A stretch of DNA of 64,000 nt from an uncultured Elusimicrobia bacterium (GTDB lineage: Bacteria; Elusimicrobiota; Elusimicrobia; Elusimicrobiales; Elusimicrobiaceae), in assembly GCA_945913025.1 (NCBI GenBank), contig CAMECJ010000005.1:55893-119892 (forward strand). Reading direction: 5' to 3'. The translations under genes and the position numbers were made by a program. This document shows, in pieces, positions 11,554 to 20,239 of the stretch (positions are counted from its first letter, which is position 1; the number at the start of each line of letters is the position of its first letter). The notes beneath the pieces were generated by a model. The model was not told the origin of the DNA. It saw only the letters and a program-made list of their open reading frames with translations, and did not search any database.

Positions 11554-12060
11554 ATGGAAAAAAAGATAACCATGAACGGTCAGCCGGTGCAATTAGCCGG
11601 AACTGAGTTAAAAAAGGGGGATAACGCGCCTGATTTTACGTTAACGGGCAAGTCTCTGGAACCGGTTACCAAGGCGGATTTTAACGGAAAGATTTTGGTT
11701 ATTTCGTGCGTACCTTCTTTAGATACTCCTGTATGCGAAATCGAAACGCGCCGTTTTAATCTGGAAGCGGATAAACTGCCGGAAAACGTTACCGTATTAA
11801 CTGTCAGCCGCGATTTGCCTTTTGCGCAAACACGGTGGTGTGCGGCCAACGGGGTGGATAAAGTGGTAACCGCTTCCGATTACCGCAACTTTGGTTTCGC
11901 GCGCGATTACGGCGTGCTTCTTTCTGACTTAGACCTGCTAACGCGTGCTATATTTGTTATTGACGGGCAAGGTATTATACGATATATACAGTTTGTAGAA
12001 GAAGTAACGCAAGAACCGGATTATGAAACCGTCTTGCAAGAAATTAAAAAATTAATATAA
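11554..12060 (+). CDS. tpx: Thiol peroxidase (Tpx type)
   Basis: A 168-residue atypical two-cysteine peroxiredoxin that reduces hydrogen peroxide and alkyl peroxides. The peroxidatic Cys61 lies in PSLDTPVCEIETRRF and the resolving cysteine is Cys96 (RWCAANG), the spacing typical of Tpx. The length matches the family and no signal peptide is present. It is the first gene of a plus-strand cassette for oxygen and oxidant defence and is followed after 15 bases by the superoxide reductase gene. Confidence 0.95.
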   Translation: MEKKITMNGQPVQLAGTELKKGDNAPDFTLTGKSLEPVTKADFNGKILVISCVPSLDTPVCEIETRRFNLEADKLPENVTVLTVSRDLPFAQTRWCAANGVDKVVTASDYRNFGFARDYGVLLSDLDLLTRAIFVIDGQGIIRYIQFVEEVTQEPDYETVLQEIKKLI

Positions 12061-12075
12061 CGGGGGAGTGGTAAT

Positions 12076-12462
12076 ATGACTAAAGTAAACGAAATTTATA
12101 AATGCGCCGTGTGCGGTAATATTGTGGAAGTGGTGCACGCAGGAGCCGGAGAATTGGTGTGCTGCGGCCAGCCGATGGAACATATGAAGGAAGGTACTTC
12201 TGACGGAGCGGCCGAAAAACACGTGCCGGTAATTGAAAAAATAGAAGGCGGCTATAAAGTAAAAGTAGGCAGTGTGGAACACCCGATGACAGATGCTCAT
12301 TATATTGAATGGATTGAATTGGTATGCGAAAAATGCGGCAAAGTGCAGCGTAAATATTTAAAAGCGGGAGATAAACCGGAAGCGGTTTTTACATTAAATT
12401 CCGATAAAGTAACCGCGCGTGAGTACTGCAACTTGCACGGTTTGTGGAAAGCTGAAAATTAA
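12076..12462 (+). CDS. dfx: Desulfoferrodoxin (superoxide reductase)
   Basis: A 128-residue two-iron superoxide reductase. The N-terminal desulforedoxin centre has Cys10, Cys13, Cys29 and Cys30 (CAVC ... CC). The catalytic iron site has His49 (EKHVP), His69 and His75 (EHPMTDAH), Cys118 and His121 (CNLHG). It reduces superoxide to peroxide without making oxygen, the usual route in anaerobes, and takes electrons from rubredoxin. Tpx upstream can remove the peroxide formed. A strong ribosome site GGGGGAG precedes it. Confidence 0.96.
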   Translation: MTKVNEIYKCAVCGNIVEVVHAGAGELVCCGQPMEHMKEGTSDGAAEKHVPVIEKIEGGYKVKVGSVEHPMTDAHYIEWIELVCEKCGKVQRKYLKAGDKPEAVFTLNSDKVTAREYCNLHGLWKAEN

Positions 12463-12468
12463 AGGCAG

Positions 12469-12501
12469 GGGCCTCTTTATTATTTAAAGAGGTCCTTTTT
12501 T
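12469..12501 (+). terminator. Intra-cassette terminator or attenuator
   Basis: An 11-bp stem (GGGCCTCTTTA with TAAAGAGGTCC) followed by TTTTTT lies between dfx and fprA. Because the genes downstream are functionally linked, it probably lowers rather than ends transcription. Confidence 0.75.
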
Positions 12502-12520
12502 GTTTAGGAGAAATCATATT

Positions 12521-13717
12521 ATGATGAAAGCGGTACAAATTTCGGAAAAAGTATATTGGGTGGGTGCGATTGATTGGAACATCCGCGATTTTCACGGTTA
12601 TTCCACAAAGCGCGGTACGACGTACAACGCGTACTTGGTGCTGAGCGAAAAGCCGGCGTTGATTGATACGGTCAAAAAAGAATTTTACGGCGAAATGATG
12701 GAGCGTATTCAAAGCGTCATTGACCCGAAAAAAATTAAAATTATTATTTCCAACCATTCGGAAATGGACCATTCCGGCGCGCTTCCGCAGGCGGTAGAAG
12801 CGATTAAGCCCGAAGAAGTGTACGTATCCGATATGGGGTTTAAAGATATTACTGCCCAATTTCATCAAGATCTAAAATTAAAAACCGTTAAAACCGGCGA
12901 CCGTATCGACGTGGGGGGAGATACCGTTTCTTTTGTGGAAGCGCGTATGCTCCATTGGCCGGACAGTATGTTCTCTTACTTAGAAAAAGAAAACATATTG
13001 TTTACGAACGACGTATTCGGTATGCACTATGCCACCAGTAAACTGTTTGACGATGAGAATGAAGAACGGTTATGGCTGTACGAAGCGGAAAAATATTACG
13101 CCAATATTGTTTTGCCGTATTCGGATATTGTGCTTCGTTTTTTGGCCCAAGTGCAAAAAATGGGGCTTGCTCCCAAAATGATTGCGCCGGATCATGGGTT
13201 TATTTGGCGTAAAGATCCATCTAAAATTATCAATTTGTATGCTAAATGGGCGGCACAAGCTCCCCATAATAAAGCCGTTATCGTTTACGATACGATGTGG
13301 GGTAGTACGGAGAAAATGGCCTCTTATATTGCCGACGGACTGCGCGAAGGCGGCACAGTAGTCAAGCAGCTTTCTATGCACAGCAATCACCGCAGCGATG
13401 TGGCCACCGAACTTTTGGATGCATCAGCCCTGATTATCGGTTCTCCTGTATTAAACAGCAATATTTTTCCGTCGATGGCGGATGTCCTTTGCTATTTAAA
13501 AGGGCTTCGTAAGAAAGGGCTTATCGGAGCATCTTTCGGTTCGTACGGTTGGAACGGCGCTCCGGTGGATGAACTGACAAAAATGCTGGAAGGAATGAAT
13601 GTAGAGGTGGTGTCTCCGGCGATAAAATCTCCGTTTGTTCCCAATGATAAAATCAAACAGCAATGCCGTGATTTGGGGTTTTTAGTCAGCCAAAAAATCG
13701 CCGAAAAATTAAAATAA
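12521..13717 (+). CDS. fprA: Flavodiiron protein (oxygen/NO reductase)
   Basis: About 398 residues. The beta-lactamase-like diiron domain shows HSEMDH (HxExDH), and later ligands in MLHWPDS, TNDVFGMH and APDHGFIW. The C-terminal flavodoxin domain starts at VIVYDTMWGSTEKMA. Such A-type flavoproteins reduce oxygen to water (or NO to nitrous oxide) with electrons from rubredoxin. I chose ATG 12521 because AGGAG lies 11 bases upstream; a TTG seven codons earlier falls in the terminator stem. Neighbours supply the likely partners. Confidence 0.95.
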   Translation: MMKAVQISEKVYWVGAIDWNIRDFHGYSTKRGTTYNAYLVLSEKPALIDTVKKEFYGEMMERIQSVIDPKKIKIIISNHSEMDHSGALPQAVEAIKPEEVYVSDMGFKDITAQFHQDLKLKTVKTGDRIDVGGDTVSFVEARMLHWPDSMFSYLEKENILFTNDVFGMHYATSKLFDDENEERLWLYEAEKYYANIVLPYSDIVLRFLAQVQKMGLAPKMIAPDHGFIWRKDPSKIINLYAKWAAQAPHNKAVIVYDTMWGSTEKMASYIADGLREGGTVVKQLSMHSNHRSDVATELLDASALIIGSPVLNSNIFPSMADVLCYLKGLRKKGLIGASFGSYGWNGAPVDELTKMLEGMNVEVVSPAIKSPFVPNDKIKQQCRDLGFLVSQKIAEKLK

Positions 13718-13732
13718 GGCGGGAGATAAGAG

Positions 13733-14245
13733 ATGTCTATTGAGGAAATTAACCAGGGTTTAAATTATATTACCTACGGGCTTTATATCGTTACTACTAT
13801 CGACGGAGAAAAGAAAAACGGACTCATTGTGAATACCGTTTTTCAAGTAACCGCCGAGCCGGCGCGTGTGGCTATTTCTGTCAATAAACAAAGCTTTACC
13901 CACGAGATGATTTTAAAAAGCCGCGTCTTTGCGGCAATGCCGCTGGAAGAAGCTACTACGCTGCCTTTTATTGGAACGTTTGGTTTTCGCACGGGGCGCA
14001 GTTTTGATAAATTATCCAAAGTACCGTATAAGACGGGGTTTTTGGGATGCCCTATTGTAACGGAGCATACGCTTTCGTATATGGAAGTAGAGGTTTGCCA
14101 GACAGTGGATGTGGGAACACATACACTGTTTATTGGAGAAGTAAAAGACGCCGGCGTATTGAAACGTGATGGTAAAGCATTAACGTATGCGTATTATCAT
14201 AACGTAATTAAAGGCAAAACGCCAAAAGGCGCAACACACTCGTAA
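13733..14245 (+). CDS. Flavin reductase-like FMN-binding protein
   Basis: A 170-residue protein with the flavin reductase-like split-barrel pattern: an N-terminal strand [26 protein letters not shown], then [15 protein letters not shown], and the later [20 protein letters not shown]. Proteins of this type occur fused to rubredoxin in high-molecular-weight rubredoxins; here a separate rubredoxin gene follows directly. It likely passes electrons from NAD(P)H to rubredoxin for FprA and superoxide reductase. GGGAG precedes the ATG. Confidence 0.85.
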   Translation: MSIEEINQGLNYITYGLYIVTTIDGEKKNGLIVNTVFQVTAEPARVAISVNKQSFTHEMILKSRVFAAMPLEEATTLPFIGTFGFRTGRSFDKLSKVPYKTGFLGCPIVTEHTLSYMEVEVCQTVDVGTHTLFIGEVKDAGVLKRDGKALTYAYYHNVIKGKTPKGATHS

Positions 14246-14273
14246 GTGTATTAAACAGTTGGGGAGGAAAATT

Positions 14274-14435
14274 ATGGTAAAGTATGTTTGTGAAGTTTGT
14301 GGTTATACGTATGATCCCGCGGTGGGAGATCCGGATAACGGAGTACCGGCCGGAACGAAATGGGAAGATGTAAAAGAGGACTGGGTTTGCCCTGTTTGCG
14401 GGGTAGGAAAGGACCAGTTTAAGCCTGAAAATTAA
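14274..14435 (+). CDS. Rubredoxin
   Basis: A 53-residue rubredoxin too short for many gene callers. Two CxxCG knuckles bind iron: Cys6-Cys9 (VCEVCGY) and Cys39-Cys42 (VCPVCGV). The conserved segments [11 protein letters not shown] and GTKWEDV are present. GGGGAGG precedes the ATG. As the last gene of the cassette it is the natural electron carrier to the flavodiiron protein and the superoxide reductase. Confidence 0.97.
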   Translation: MVKYVCEVCGYTYDPAVGDPDNGVPAGTKWEDVKEDWVCPVCGVGKDQFKPEN

Positions 14436-14487
14436 AATTTGGGCTATTTTTAAAAAAAATGCTTAAAATTTAAGTATTTTTTAACAT

Positions 14488-14530
14488 AACACCAACGGGT
14501 TTTCCTATCAAAGGAAAGCCCGTTGGCGTT
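14488..14530. terminator. Strong hairpin closing the oxidant-defence cassette
   Basis: An almost perfect stem of about 17 bp (14488-14505 with 14513-14530) has a 7-base loop. The plus-strand U-run is missing; a T-run lies before it and a weaker A/T hairpin occurs at about 14457-14482. Together they probably end the cassette transcript. Confidence 0.6.
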
Positions 14531-14552
14531 ATGGTATATATCAAGCGAAACT

Positions 14553-14567
14553 TGCTATAATAACAGT
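14553..14567 (+). promoter_or_regulatory. Extended -10 promoter, leaderless start
   Basis: TGC followed by TATAAT (14556-14561) is an extended -10 element. Only six bases separate it from the ATG of the glycosyltransferase, and no Shine-Dalgarno sequence is present, so the transcript should begin at or next to the start codon. Confidence 0.65.
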
Positions 14568-15692
14568 ATGAAAATTTTATATGTCATTACTTCCACCCAC
14601 ACGGGTGGTGCGGAAAAAGCGCTGCTGGCTTTAGTTTCTCAAACAGTTAAAAAAAATACGGTAAAAGTAGTTTGTTTAAAACCGTTGGGACCAGTGGCGG
14701 AAGAGTTGATCCGATGCGGTGCGGAGGTAGTGTCTCTTTCTATGACGGGGATGATTCCTTTTGGCGTGGTACGAAAATTGGAACGGGAAATAAAATCGTT
14801 TCAGCCGGATTTGGTACACGCAATGTTGTATCGGGGAATCCAATTTGCCCGTTTATCTTGTGCAGGAAAAGGAATAAAATTAATTTCCAGTCCACATTTT
14901 GATTTATCTAAACGGAATTTTTTCTGCCGTTTTATAGACAAAATGTTAAAAAATATTGATACGTTAACGGTAGCAGAATCTTTTTCTACAGCGCGTTATT
15001 TAGTAAAACAACAACGATATAATAAGAATAAAGTGTTTTTACTTCCTAATGGGGCGGATAAATCAGTATTTTTTCGGGACGATACTTTACGGGAAAAAAT
15101 GCGCCGTCAATACCATTATCAGCCGGAAAATACCGTGTTTATCAGTGTAGCGCGTTTAGCTCCGGAAAAAAACCCCATTACTATTTTGCAAGCTTTTCGT
15201 AATGTATACCGTGTGAGTCCGCAGGCCCGTTTGGTGTATGTGGGAGAGGGAATTGAACGAGGTAAGTTGGAAGATTTTATCCGCCGGAGCGGTTTGAACG
15301 AGGCTGTTTTGTTAGCTGGAGAACAGCCTCAGATTAATGCTTGGTTAAATTTAGCGGATGTATTTATGTTATCTTCCATAGAGGAATCTTTGCCTTTGTC
15401 TTTATTGGAAGCGTTGCAGGTGGGACTTCCTTGTATTGTTTCTAATGTCGGAGATATGCCGTTATGGGTAAAACACGGTAAGAATGGTTTTGTGGTAAAT
15501 AGTGGGGATATTAGTTTGTTGAGCTGTTTTATGACAGAGTTGTTATCTCCCAAGAAACGTAAAGACATGGAAGATGCATCTGTGTTAATTTCCCAGCAGA
15601 TAACGGATACTCCTCTACAATATCAACATCTTTACCAACAAGTAGATTTAAATAGTTTTCACGTGAAAACTGATAAACTAAAACAAGAATAG
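14568..15692 (+). CDS. Glycosyltransferase family 4
   Basis: About 374 residues with a GT-B fold. The N-terminus MKILYVITSTHTGGAEKALL is the acceptor-domain glycine loop. The donor domain has VFISVARLAPEKNPITILQAF and the E-x7-E region SSIEESLPLSLLEALQVGLP. It transfers a nucleotide-sugar-derived residue, probably in LPS or other surface glycan synthesis. No clear partner lies nearby. Its 3' end contains a parS-like palindrome in frame. ATG 14568 matches the family's start, whereas the longer frame has no support. Confidence 0.9.
   Translation: MKILYVITSTHTGGAEKALLALVSQTVKKNTVKVVCLKPLGPVAEELIRCGAEVVSLSMTGMIPFGVVRKLEREIKSFQPDLVHAMLYRGIQFARLSCAGKGIKLISSPHFDLSKRNFFCRFIDKMLKNIDTLTVAESFSTARYLVKQQRYNKNKVFLLPNGADKSVFFRDDTLREKMRRQYHYQPENTVFISVARLAPEKNPITILQAFRNVYRVSPQARLVYVGEGIERGKLEDFIRRSGLNEAVLLAGEQPQINAWLNLADVFMLSSIEESLPLSLLEALQVGLPCIVSNVGDMPLWVKHGKNGFVVNSGDISLLSCFMTELLSPKKRKDMEDASVLISQQITDTPLQYQHLYQQVDLNSFHVKTDKLKQE
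15655..15670. other. parS: parS-like centromere site 1
   Basis: Perfect palindrome GTTTTCACGTGAAAAC inside the end of the glycosyltransferase gene. It equals the common bacterial parS core TTTCACGTGAAA extended by one T/A pair. Two more identical copies and parAB lie within 2 kb. Confidence 0.8.
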
Positions 15693-15707
15693 TTTTCACG
15701 TGAAAAC
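15692..15707. other. parS: parS-like centromere site 2
   Basis: Second identical copy of GTTTTCACGTGAAAAC, directly at the glycosyltransferase stop codon and upstream of lepB. Confidence 0.85.
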
Positions 15708-15723
15708 AAATTAAGGAGTTAAT

Positions 15724-16692
15724 ATGGAACAACGATTATTTATAGTGGCTTGTATAATGTATGCTTTTACGTTGCTTACGCGTAGGTTGAAAAAAAATAA
15801 TAAATTATCTTCTCCTGTAATATTTGGGTGGTGGCATTTTGCTTATTTGTTTTTAATTTTAAATTGTGCGATATATATTTTATTATTTGTAATGGGGGGA
15901 GGTTCTAAAGAAGCAGTCACTTCTTTTAAACTAATTTTAGGGGTATTAGCTTCTTTAGGGTGTGCTGTTTGGGGATATTTTGTATCTATTAAAGCGGATT
16001 CTGATAAACGGGAAAAATTAATGAAGCAGAATTTGGAATGGTCAAATACGGTTTATTTTGCGGGATTTGTAGCTTCTTGTGTTATGTTCTTTTTTATTCA
16101 AGCATTCAAAATTCCTTCCGAATCTATGCAAGATACGCTATTGGTAGGAGACCAGTTGTTTGTGAATAAGGCGGCTTACGGGTTTCGTATTCCGTTGACA
16201 GATATTCGCTTTGGTCAGTTTCAGCCTATTAAAACCGGAGATATTATTGTATTTCGTTTTCCGGCAAAAGATAAAAAACAAATTAACTGCGGCGAAAGCC
16301 AGTACGGGCGTGATTTTGTTAAACGCGTGATTGCGGTAGGGGGAGATACTGTAGAGGTAAAAAGCGGTCAATTATATGTAAATGGAGCAAAAATTCCTCA
16401 TCAGTCGTATGAACGGTATGAACCGGTAGAGCGGATTCCTTTTGAACCGGAAGAAGATTTGGCCTTATATCAACAAGTCTGGGAAAATCATCAATTAGAT
16501 AATTACTATGGTATGTATTTGCGTGATAATTTTGGTCCTGTTACTGTGCCGGAAAATCACTATTTTGGGATGGGAGATAACCGTGATAATTCTTGCGATT
16601 CCCGCTTTTGGGGGCCTATCCCGCGTGAAAATATTAAAGGAAAAGCTTGGTTTATTCATTGGCCTTTTAACCGGATTCGTTTAATTAAGTAG
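15724..16692 (+). CDS. lepB: Signal peptidase I
   Basis: A 322-residue membrane peptidase that removes signal peptides from exported proteins. The catalytic serine is Ser134 in PSESMQDTL and the general-base lysine is Lys200 in FVKRVIAVGGD; the box MGDNRDNSCDSRFWG is also present. The N-terminal 125 residues hold about four hydrophobic helices, more than the usual one or two, so the catalytic domain follows a long membrane anchor. AAGGAG precedes the ATG. It lies between parS-like copies. Confidence 0.96.
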   Translation: MEQRLFIVACIMYAFTLLTRRLKKNNKLSSPVIFGWWHFAYLFLILNCAIYILLFVMGGGSKEAVTSFKLILGVLASLGCAVWGYFVSIKADSDKREKLMKQNLEWSNTVYFAGFVASCVMFFFIQAFKIPSESMQDTLLVGDQLFVNKAAYGFRIPLTDIRFGQFQPIKTGDIIVFRFPAKDKKQINCGESQYGRDFVKRVIAVGGDTVEVKSGQLYVNGAKIPHQSYERYEPVERIPFEPEEDLALYQQVWENHQLDNYYGMYLRDNFGPVTVPENHYFGMGDNRDNSCDSRFWGPIPRENIKGKAWFIHWPFNRIRLIK

Positions 16693-16707
16693 TTTTCACG
16701 TGAAAAC
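16692..16707. other. parS: parS-like centromere site 3
   Basis: Third identical GTTTTCACGTGAAAAC, at the lepB stop codon and about 90 bases before parA. Confidence 0.85.
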
Positions 16708-16716
16708 AAAATATAA

Positions 16717-16752
16717 AAGCGTCCCGTATGTTCCTTGGGACGCTTGCTTTTT
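16717..16752 (+). terminator. Terminator after lepB
   Basis: Stem AAGCGTCCC/GGGACGCTT with an 11-base loop, followed by GCTTTTTAT. Confidence 0.8.
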
Positions 16753-16798
16753 ATGCTTAATTAATGTTTAATATACGTATATTCTATTTGGAGGCCTT

Positions 16799-17632
16799 AT
16801 GGGAGAAATAGTCGTTATTGCCAACCAAAAGGGCGGAGTAGGTAAAACCACTACTTCTATCAATTTGTCGTATGCGCTTGCGTGTTTAGATCAGGATGTT
16901 CTCTTGGTGGATTTTGATCCTCAGGGGAATGCTGGTTCTGGTTTAGGCGTCAATGTAGCGGACGGAGAAAAATCCATCTACCATTTGCTTACCCGCACGG
17001 CTTCGTTTGAACAGGTTGTTCGCCAAACTTCTTGTGAAATGTTAGATGTTCTGCCCGCTTGTAAAAACTTGGCAGGGGCAGAGGTGGAGTTGGTCAATGT
17101 CCGCGGTCGCGAAAATATGCTTAAAGACTCGTTGGCTCCGTTGCGCGAAATGTATGACTATATCATTATCGACTGTCCTCCCTCTTTAGGTTTATTGACG
17201 CTTAATGCCATGATGGCGGCCGACAGCGTGATTACTCCCGTACAATGTGAATATTACGCCATGGAAGGGCTGGCCCATTTTATGAGCACGGTAGCCAAAA
17301 TCAAACAATTTTTACACCCGCAGCTTAAAATGGACGGCGGAGTGCTTACCATGTATGATGCACGTATGAATCTGTCTAAACAAGTCTTTGCGGAAGTCAG
17401 CCGTTTTTTTGGAGATCAAGTATATAAGACTCCTATTCCGCGTAATATTCGTTTGGCTGAAGCCCCTAGTTTTGGGCAGTCTATTTTTGACTATGATCCG
17501 GCGTGCCGCGGCGCAAATGCTTATATTCAGCTGGCCGTAGAATTTTTAACCCGAAGAGGCGCGCAGGCGGAAATGTATAAAGATTTTAAAATGACGGGAG
17601 AAATGCCCGTGAATTACGATTTTGGAGGCTGA
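16799..17632 (+). CDS. parA: Chromosome partitioning ATPase ParA (Soj)
   Basis: A 277-residue deviant Walker ATPase. The signature KGGVGKTTTSINLS begins at about residue 10; VLLVDFDPQGNAGSGLG and IIDCPPSLGLLTLNAM are the following motifs. Together with ParB and the parS sites it separates new origins, consistent with the oriC placed only 6 kb away. GGAGG lies upstream of the ATG. The downstream parB begins directly after the stop codon, so the two are co-translated. Confidence 0.96.
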   Translation: MGEIVVIANQKGGVGKTTTSINLSYALACLDQDVLLVDFDPQGNAGSGLGVNVADGEKSIYHLLTRTASFEQVVRQTSCEMLDVLPACKNLAGAEVELVNVRGRENMLKDSLAPLREMYDYIIIDCPPSLGLLTLNAMMAADSVITPVQCEYYAMEGLAHFMSTVAKIKQFLHPQLKMDGGVLTMYDARMNLSKQVFAEVSRFFGDQVYKTPIPRNIRLAEAPSFGQSIFDYDPACRGANAYIQLAVEFLTRRGAQAEMYKDFKMTGEMPVNYDFGG

Positions 17633-17633
17633 G

Positions 17634-18536
17634 ATGTCCAGACAGGCTTTAGGAAAGGGCTTAGATGCTTTGATTAAACAAACCCAAGAAGTGGTGCAAA
17701 TGACTACGCAAGAGGCGGCGCAGGCGGTGGAAACTACCGGTGCCAGCGTAACGCGTATTGCGGTGGATAAAATTGTTCCAAACCGTTTTCAGCCGCGCCG
17801 CGTATTTGACGAATCTAAATTACAGGAACTCTCCCAATCTATTAAAGAACACGGGCTTACGCAGCCGATTGTAGTGGTGTACGACGCCGGACTGGACAAA
17901 TACGAAATTGTGGTGGGAGAACGGCGTTTCCGCGCCACACAGTTGGCGGGCCTTACGGAAATTGACGCGATTGTCCATAAACATCTGGGCGATAAAGAAA
18001 TGTGTGCATTAGCGTTAATAGAAAACATTCAGCGCGAAGATTTAAACCCTATTGAAACGGCGCTCGGGTACCGTAATTTGATGAGTAAATTTTATATTAC
18101 GCAGACAGATTTGGCTTCGTATTGCGGGAAATCAAAAGCGGCTATTTCCAATGCACTGCGCTTGCTGGATTTAGAGCCGGAAATCCAACAGGCTTTGCAG
18201 GACGGGATGATCAGCGAAGGCCATGGCCGCGCCCTGTTAATGGTAACGGACAGCGCCAAACGCGATGTTTTATTTAGAAAAATGTATGGCAGTAAAATGT
18301 CTGTCCGACAAGCGGAGGACGCCGCCCGTGCGTTGATGTTCCCGTCTAAAAAATCCGAAAAAGAGAGTAAACCCGCGGAAGTAACTTCGTTTGAAAATGA
18401 GTTACAAACCGCCTTGGGTACCAAAGTGGAAGTGAAATACGGCAAAAATATGAAAAAAGGTACACTGGTGATTCACTACCATTCGCTGGACGAGTTGGAC
18501 AACATTGCTGGCCGTCTAAAAAATAAGATGTTATAA
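17634..18536 (+). CDS. parB: Chromosome partitioning protein ParB (Spo0J)
   Basis: About 300 residues. The N-terminal CTPase domain has VGERRFRATQLAGL and ALIENIQREDLNPIE; a helix-turn-helix follows at about residues 150-190 (TDLASYCGKSKAAISNALRLL), and a dimerisation tail ends the protein. It should bind the GTTTTCACGTGAAAAC sites nearby. ATG 17634 is chosen because GGAGG lies six bases upstream and MSRQALGKGLDALI is the usual ParB beginning. Confidence 0.96.
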   Translation: MSRQALGKGLDALIKQTQEVVQMTTQEAAQAVETTGASVTRIAVDKIVPNRFQPRRVFDESKLQELSQSIKEHGLTQPIVVVYDAGLDKYEIVVGERRFRATQLAGLTEIDAIVHKHLGDKEMCALALIENIQREDLNPIETALGYRNLMSKFYITQTDLASYCGKSKAAISNALRLLDLEPEIQQALQDGMISEGHGRALLMVTDSAKRDVLFRKMYGSKMSVRQAEDAARALMFPSKKSEKESKPAEVTSFENELQTALGTKVEVKYGKNMKKGTLVIHYHSLDELDNIAGRLKNKML

Positions 18537-18635
18537 GAACAGGTTGTTATCTGTTGTTTTTCAGCCAGGATACGTATCCGTTGTTTATTGTATAGAAAAT
18601 TCCCCACATAGCAGGTGGATTACTTGTACATTCAT

Positions 18636-18659
18636 AACCCCGCCTCTTCGGCGGGGTTT
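18636..18659 (+). terminator. Terminator after parB
   Basis: Stem AACCCCGCC/GGCGGGGTT with a 5-base loop and short T-run, 100 bases past parB. Confidence 0.75.
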
Positions 18660-18660
18660 A

Positions 18661-19034
18661 TGTTTGGGAACGACAGATGTTCTTTAGTCGTTCCACTTAT
18701 CCCCTTTTGGTCCTTTATCCCGTCCGGTTGGGACGTTCCCCCAAGACCGGTTAAATCGTCCTTACAAGTATAGGATAATATTGCTGTCGTCCTTTGCAAT
18801 GCGCAAAAAAGGGTTATTTTTAATGAGTATTATAGGCGTATGTACCAAATGGATAGGGTTTGGGGATCTGGTGGTTATTAATAGGCCATTCTAAAATGTC
18901 TCTGTTCAGGAACTACCGATTTTAAAAAATAAAGTAAATCCCTTGACCCTGCAGGCCGCCGGCACTCGGGAATAAGGAAGTGTTATAATGACCGATTTCC
19001 GGACGCGGCACGCCGCGTCCGTGTTCTGCAAATA
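18661..19034. other. Gene-free interval with hairpins
   Basis: No convincing coding frame. Two hairpins are clear: GGAACGAC/GTCGTTCC (18667-18694) and a CCGG-closed stem (18724-18750). Further on, an extended -10 TGTTATAAT (18981-18989) precedes a GC-rich perfect hairpin GGACGCGGC/GCCGCGTCC near 19002-19021. A small RNA is possible but unproven. Confidence 0.35.
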
Positions 19035-19064
19035 AAACTCCCGCTTTTATAAGAGCGGGAGTTT
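19035..19064 (-). terminator. Terminator after the DegT gene
   Basis: AAACTCCCGCT/AGCGGGAGTTT, 11-bp stem; the minus strand continues TTTATTT, so it mainly serves the aminotransferase gene. Confidence 0.85.
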
Positions 19065-19079
19065 GTAAAAGACATTGAG

Positions 19080-20219
19080 TTAAATGGCACAGTCTTGTTC
19101 GTAGAATGTCCGAATGGTTTCGCATACGCGTGACACCTGTTCTTCGGTAATTTCCGGAAACATCGGGATAGATAACACTTCTTTTGCGGCTTTTTCCGCT
19201 TCCGGAAAGTCTTCCGGCTGCAGTCCCAAGTGTTTGTAGGCGGGCTGTTTGTACAGGGGAACAGGATAATAGACGGCGGAACCGATTCCTTTTTCTTTTA
19301 AGTACGCCTGCAATTCGTCGCGTTTTTCGGCGCGGATGGTGTACACGTAGAAGGATTGCTCGTATCCCACGGGCGGCGTGGGAGGCAGCTGAACGGGAAC
19401 TCCCGCCAGTCCTTCGGCATACCAAGCCGCAGCCTTGCGGCGGGCCTCTGTCCACTCTTGCAAGTACGGCAATTTCACGCGCAATACGGCGGCCTGAATT
19501 TCATCCATACGCAAGGTGGATCCTTCCAAATCATATTCATATGTTTTGTTTTTTGCGCGGCCGCTGTGGCGCAGCGAACGGCAGGCGTCGGCCAGTTCGT
19601 CGTCATTGGTGGTAATGCAGCCCGCATCGCCGCAGGCTCCTAAATTTTTGCTGGGATAAAAGCTAAAGCAGCCCGCATCGCCGATTCCGCCCACCATTAC
19701 GCCGTCAGCCATCGCCAGATGGGCTTGGGCGCAGTCCTCAATCACTTTTAAGCCGTGTTCGTTGGCAAGGTGCATAATAGCGTCCATATTGGCCGGATAG
19801 CCGTAGAGGTGGACGGGTAAAATAGCTTTGGTGTTTTTGGTGATTTTGCGTTCCACGTCTTTTACGTCGATGTTATAGGTCAGCGGGTCGATATCGGCAA
19901 AAACGAATTTAGCTCCTGTCAGGGAAACGGAGGACGTGGTGGCGATGAATGTAAACGGAGTCGTGATCACTTCGTCTCCTTCGCCGATTCCGGCCGCTTT
20001 TAACGCAATTTGAATCGCACTTGCGCCCGACGAGCAAGAGATACAATGTTTTACACCGATCAGGCGGGCAAATTCTTCTTCAAATTGTTCGGTTTGCGGG
20101 CCAAGCAGCCAGTGCATAGAGTCCATTGCTTCCAAAGCGGCTTGGTGGAGTTGGGGTTTTAAGGCTTCGTATTGTTCTTTAAGGTTAAACAGCGGTATGG
20201 GTTTTATATCGTCCGTCAT
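19080..20219 (-). CDS. DegT/DnrJ/EryC1 family sugar aminotransferase
   Basis: A 379-residue PLP enzyme. The cofactor lysine is Lys191 in [13 protein letters not shown], with [36 protein letters not shown] and the aspartate of VIEDCAQAH as further PLP contacts. These enzymes transaminate keto sugars bound to a nucleotide and feed O-antigen or other surface sugars. It stands alone with its own terminator; the sugar cannot be named. A relation to LPS genes in the window (kdsC, hldD) is plausible. Confidence 0.93.
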   Translation of the reverse strand: MTDDIKPIPLFNLKEQYEALKPQLHQAALEAMDSMHWLLGPQTEQFEEEFARLIGVKHCISCSSGASAIQIALKAAGIGEGDEVITTPFTFIATTSSVSLTGAKFVFADIDPLTYNIDVKDVERKITKNTKAILPVHLYGYPANMDAIMHLANEHGLKVIEDCAQAHLAMADGVMVGGIGDAGCFSFYPSKNLGACGDAGCITTNDDELADACRSLRHSGRAKNKTYEYDLEGSTLRMDEIQAAVLRVKLPYLQEWTEARRKAAAWYAEGLAGVPVQLPPTPPVGYEQSFYVYTIRAEKRDELQAYLKEKGIGSAVYYPVPLYKQPAYKHLGLQPEDFPEAEKAAKEVLSIPMFPEITEEQVSRVCETIRTFYEQDCAI

Positions 20220-20239
20220 AAGCGGATTTTTCTCCTGTT

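Noticed and set aside
18987..19034. 15-codon frame starting at ATG 18988 behind AAGGAAG
   Set aside because: The ATG overlaps the TATAAT box and most of it is a palindrome; more likely a hairpin than a peptide.
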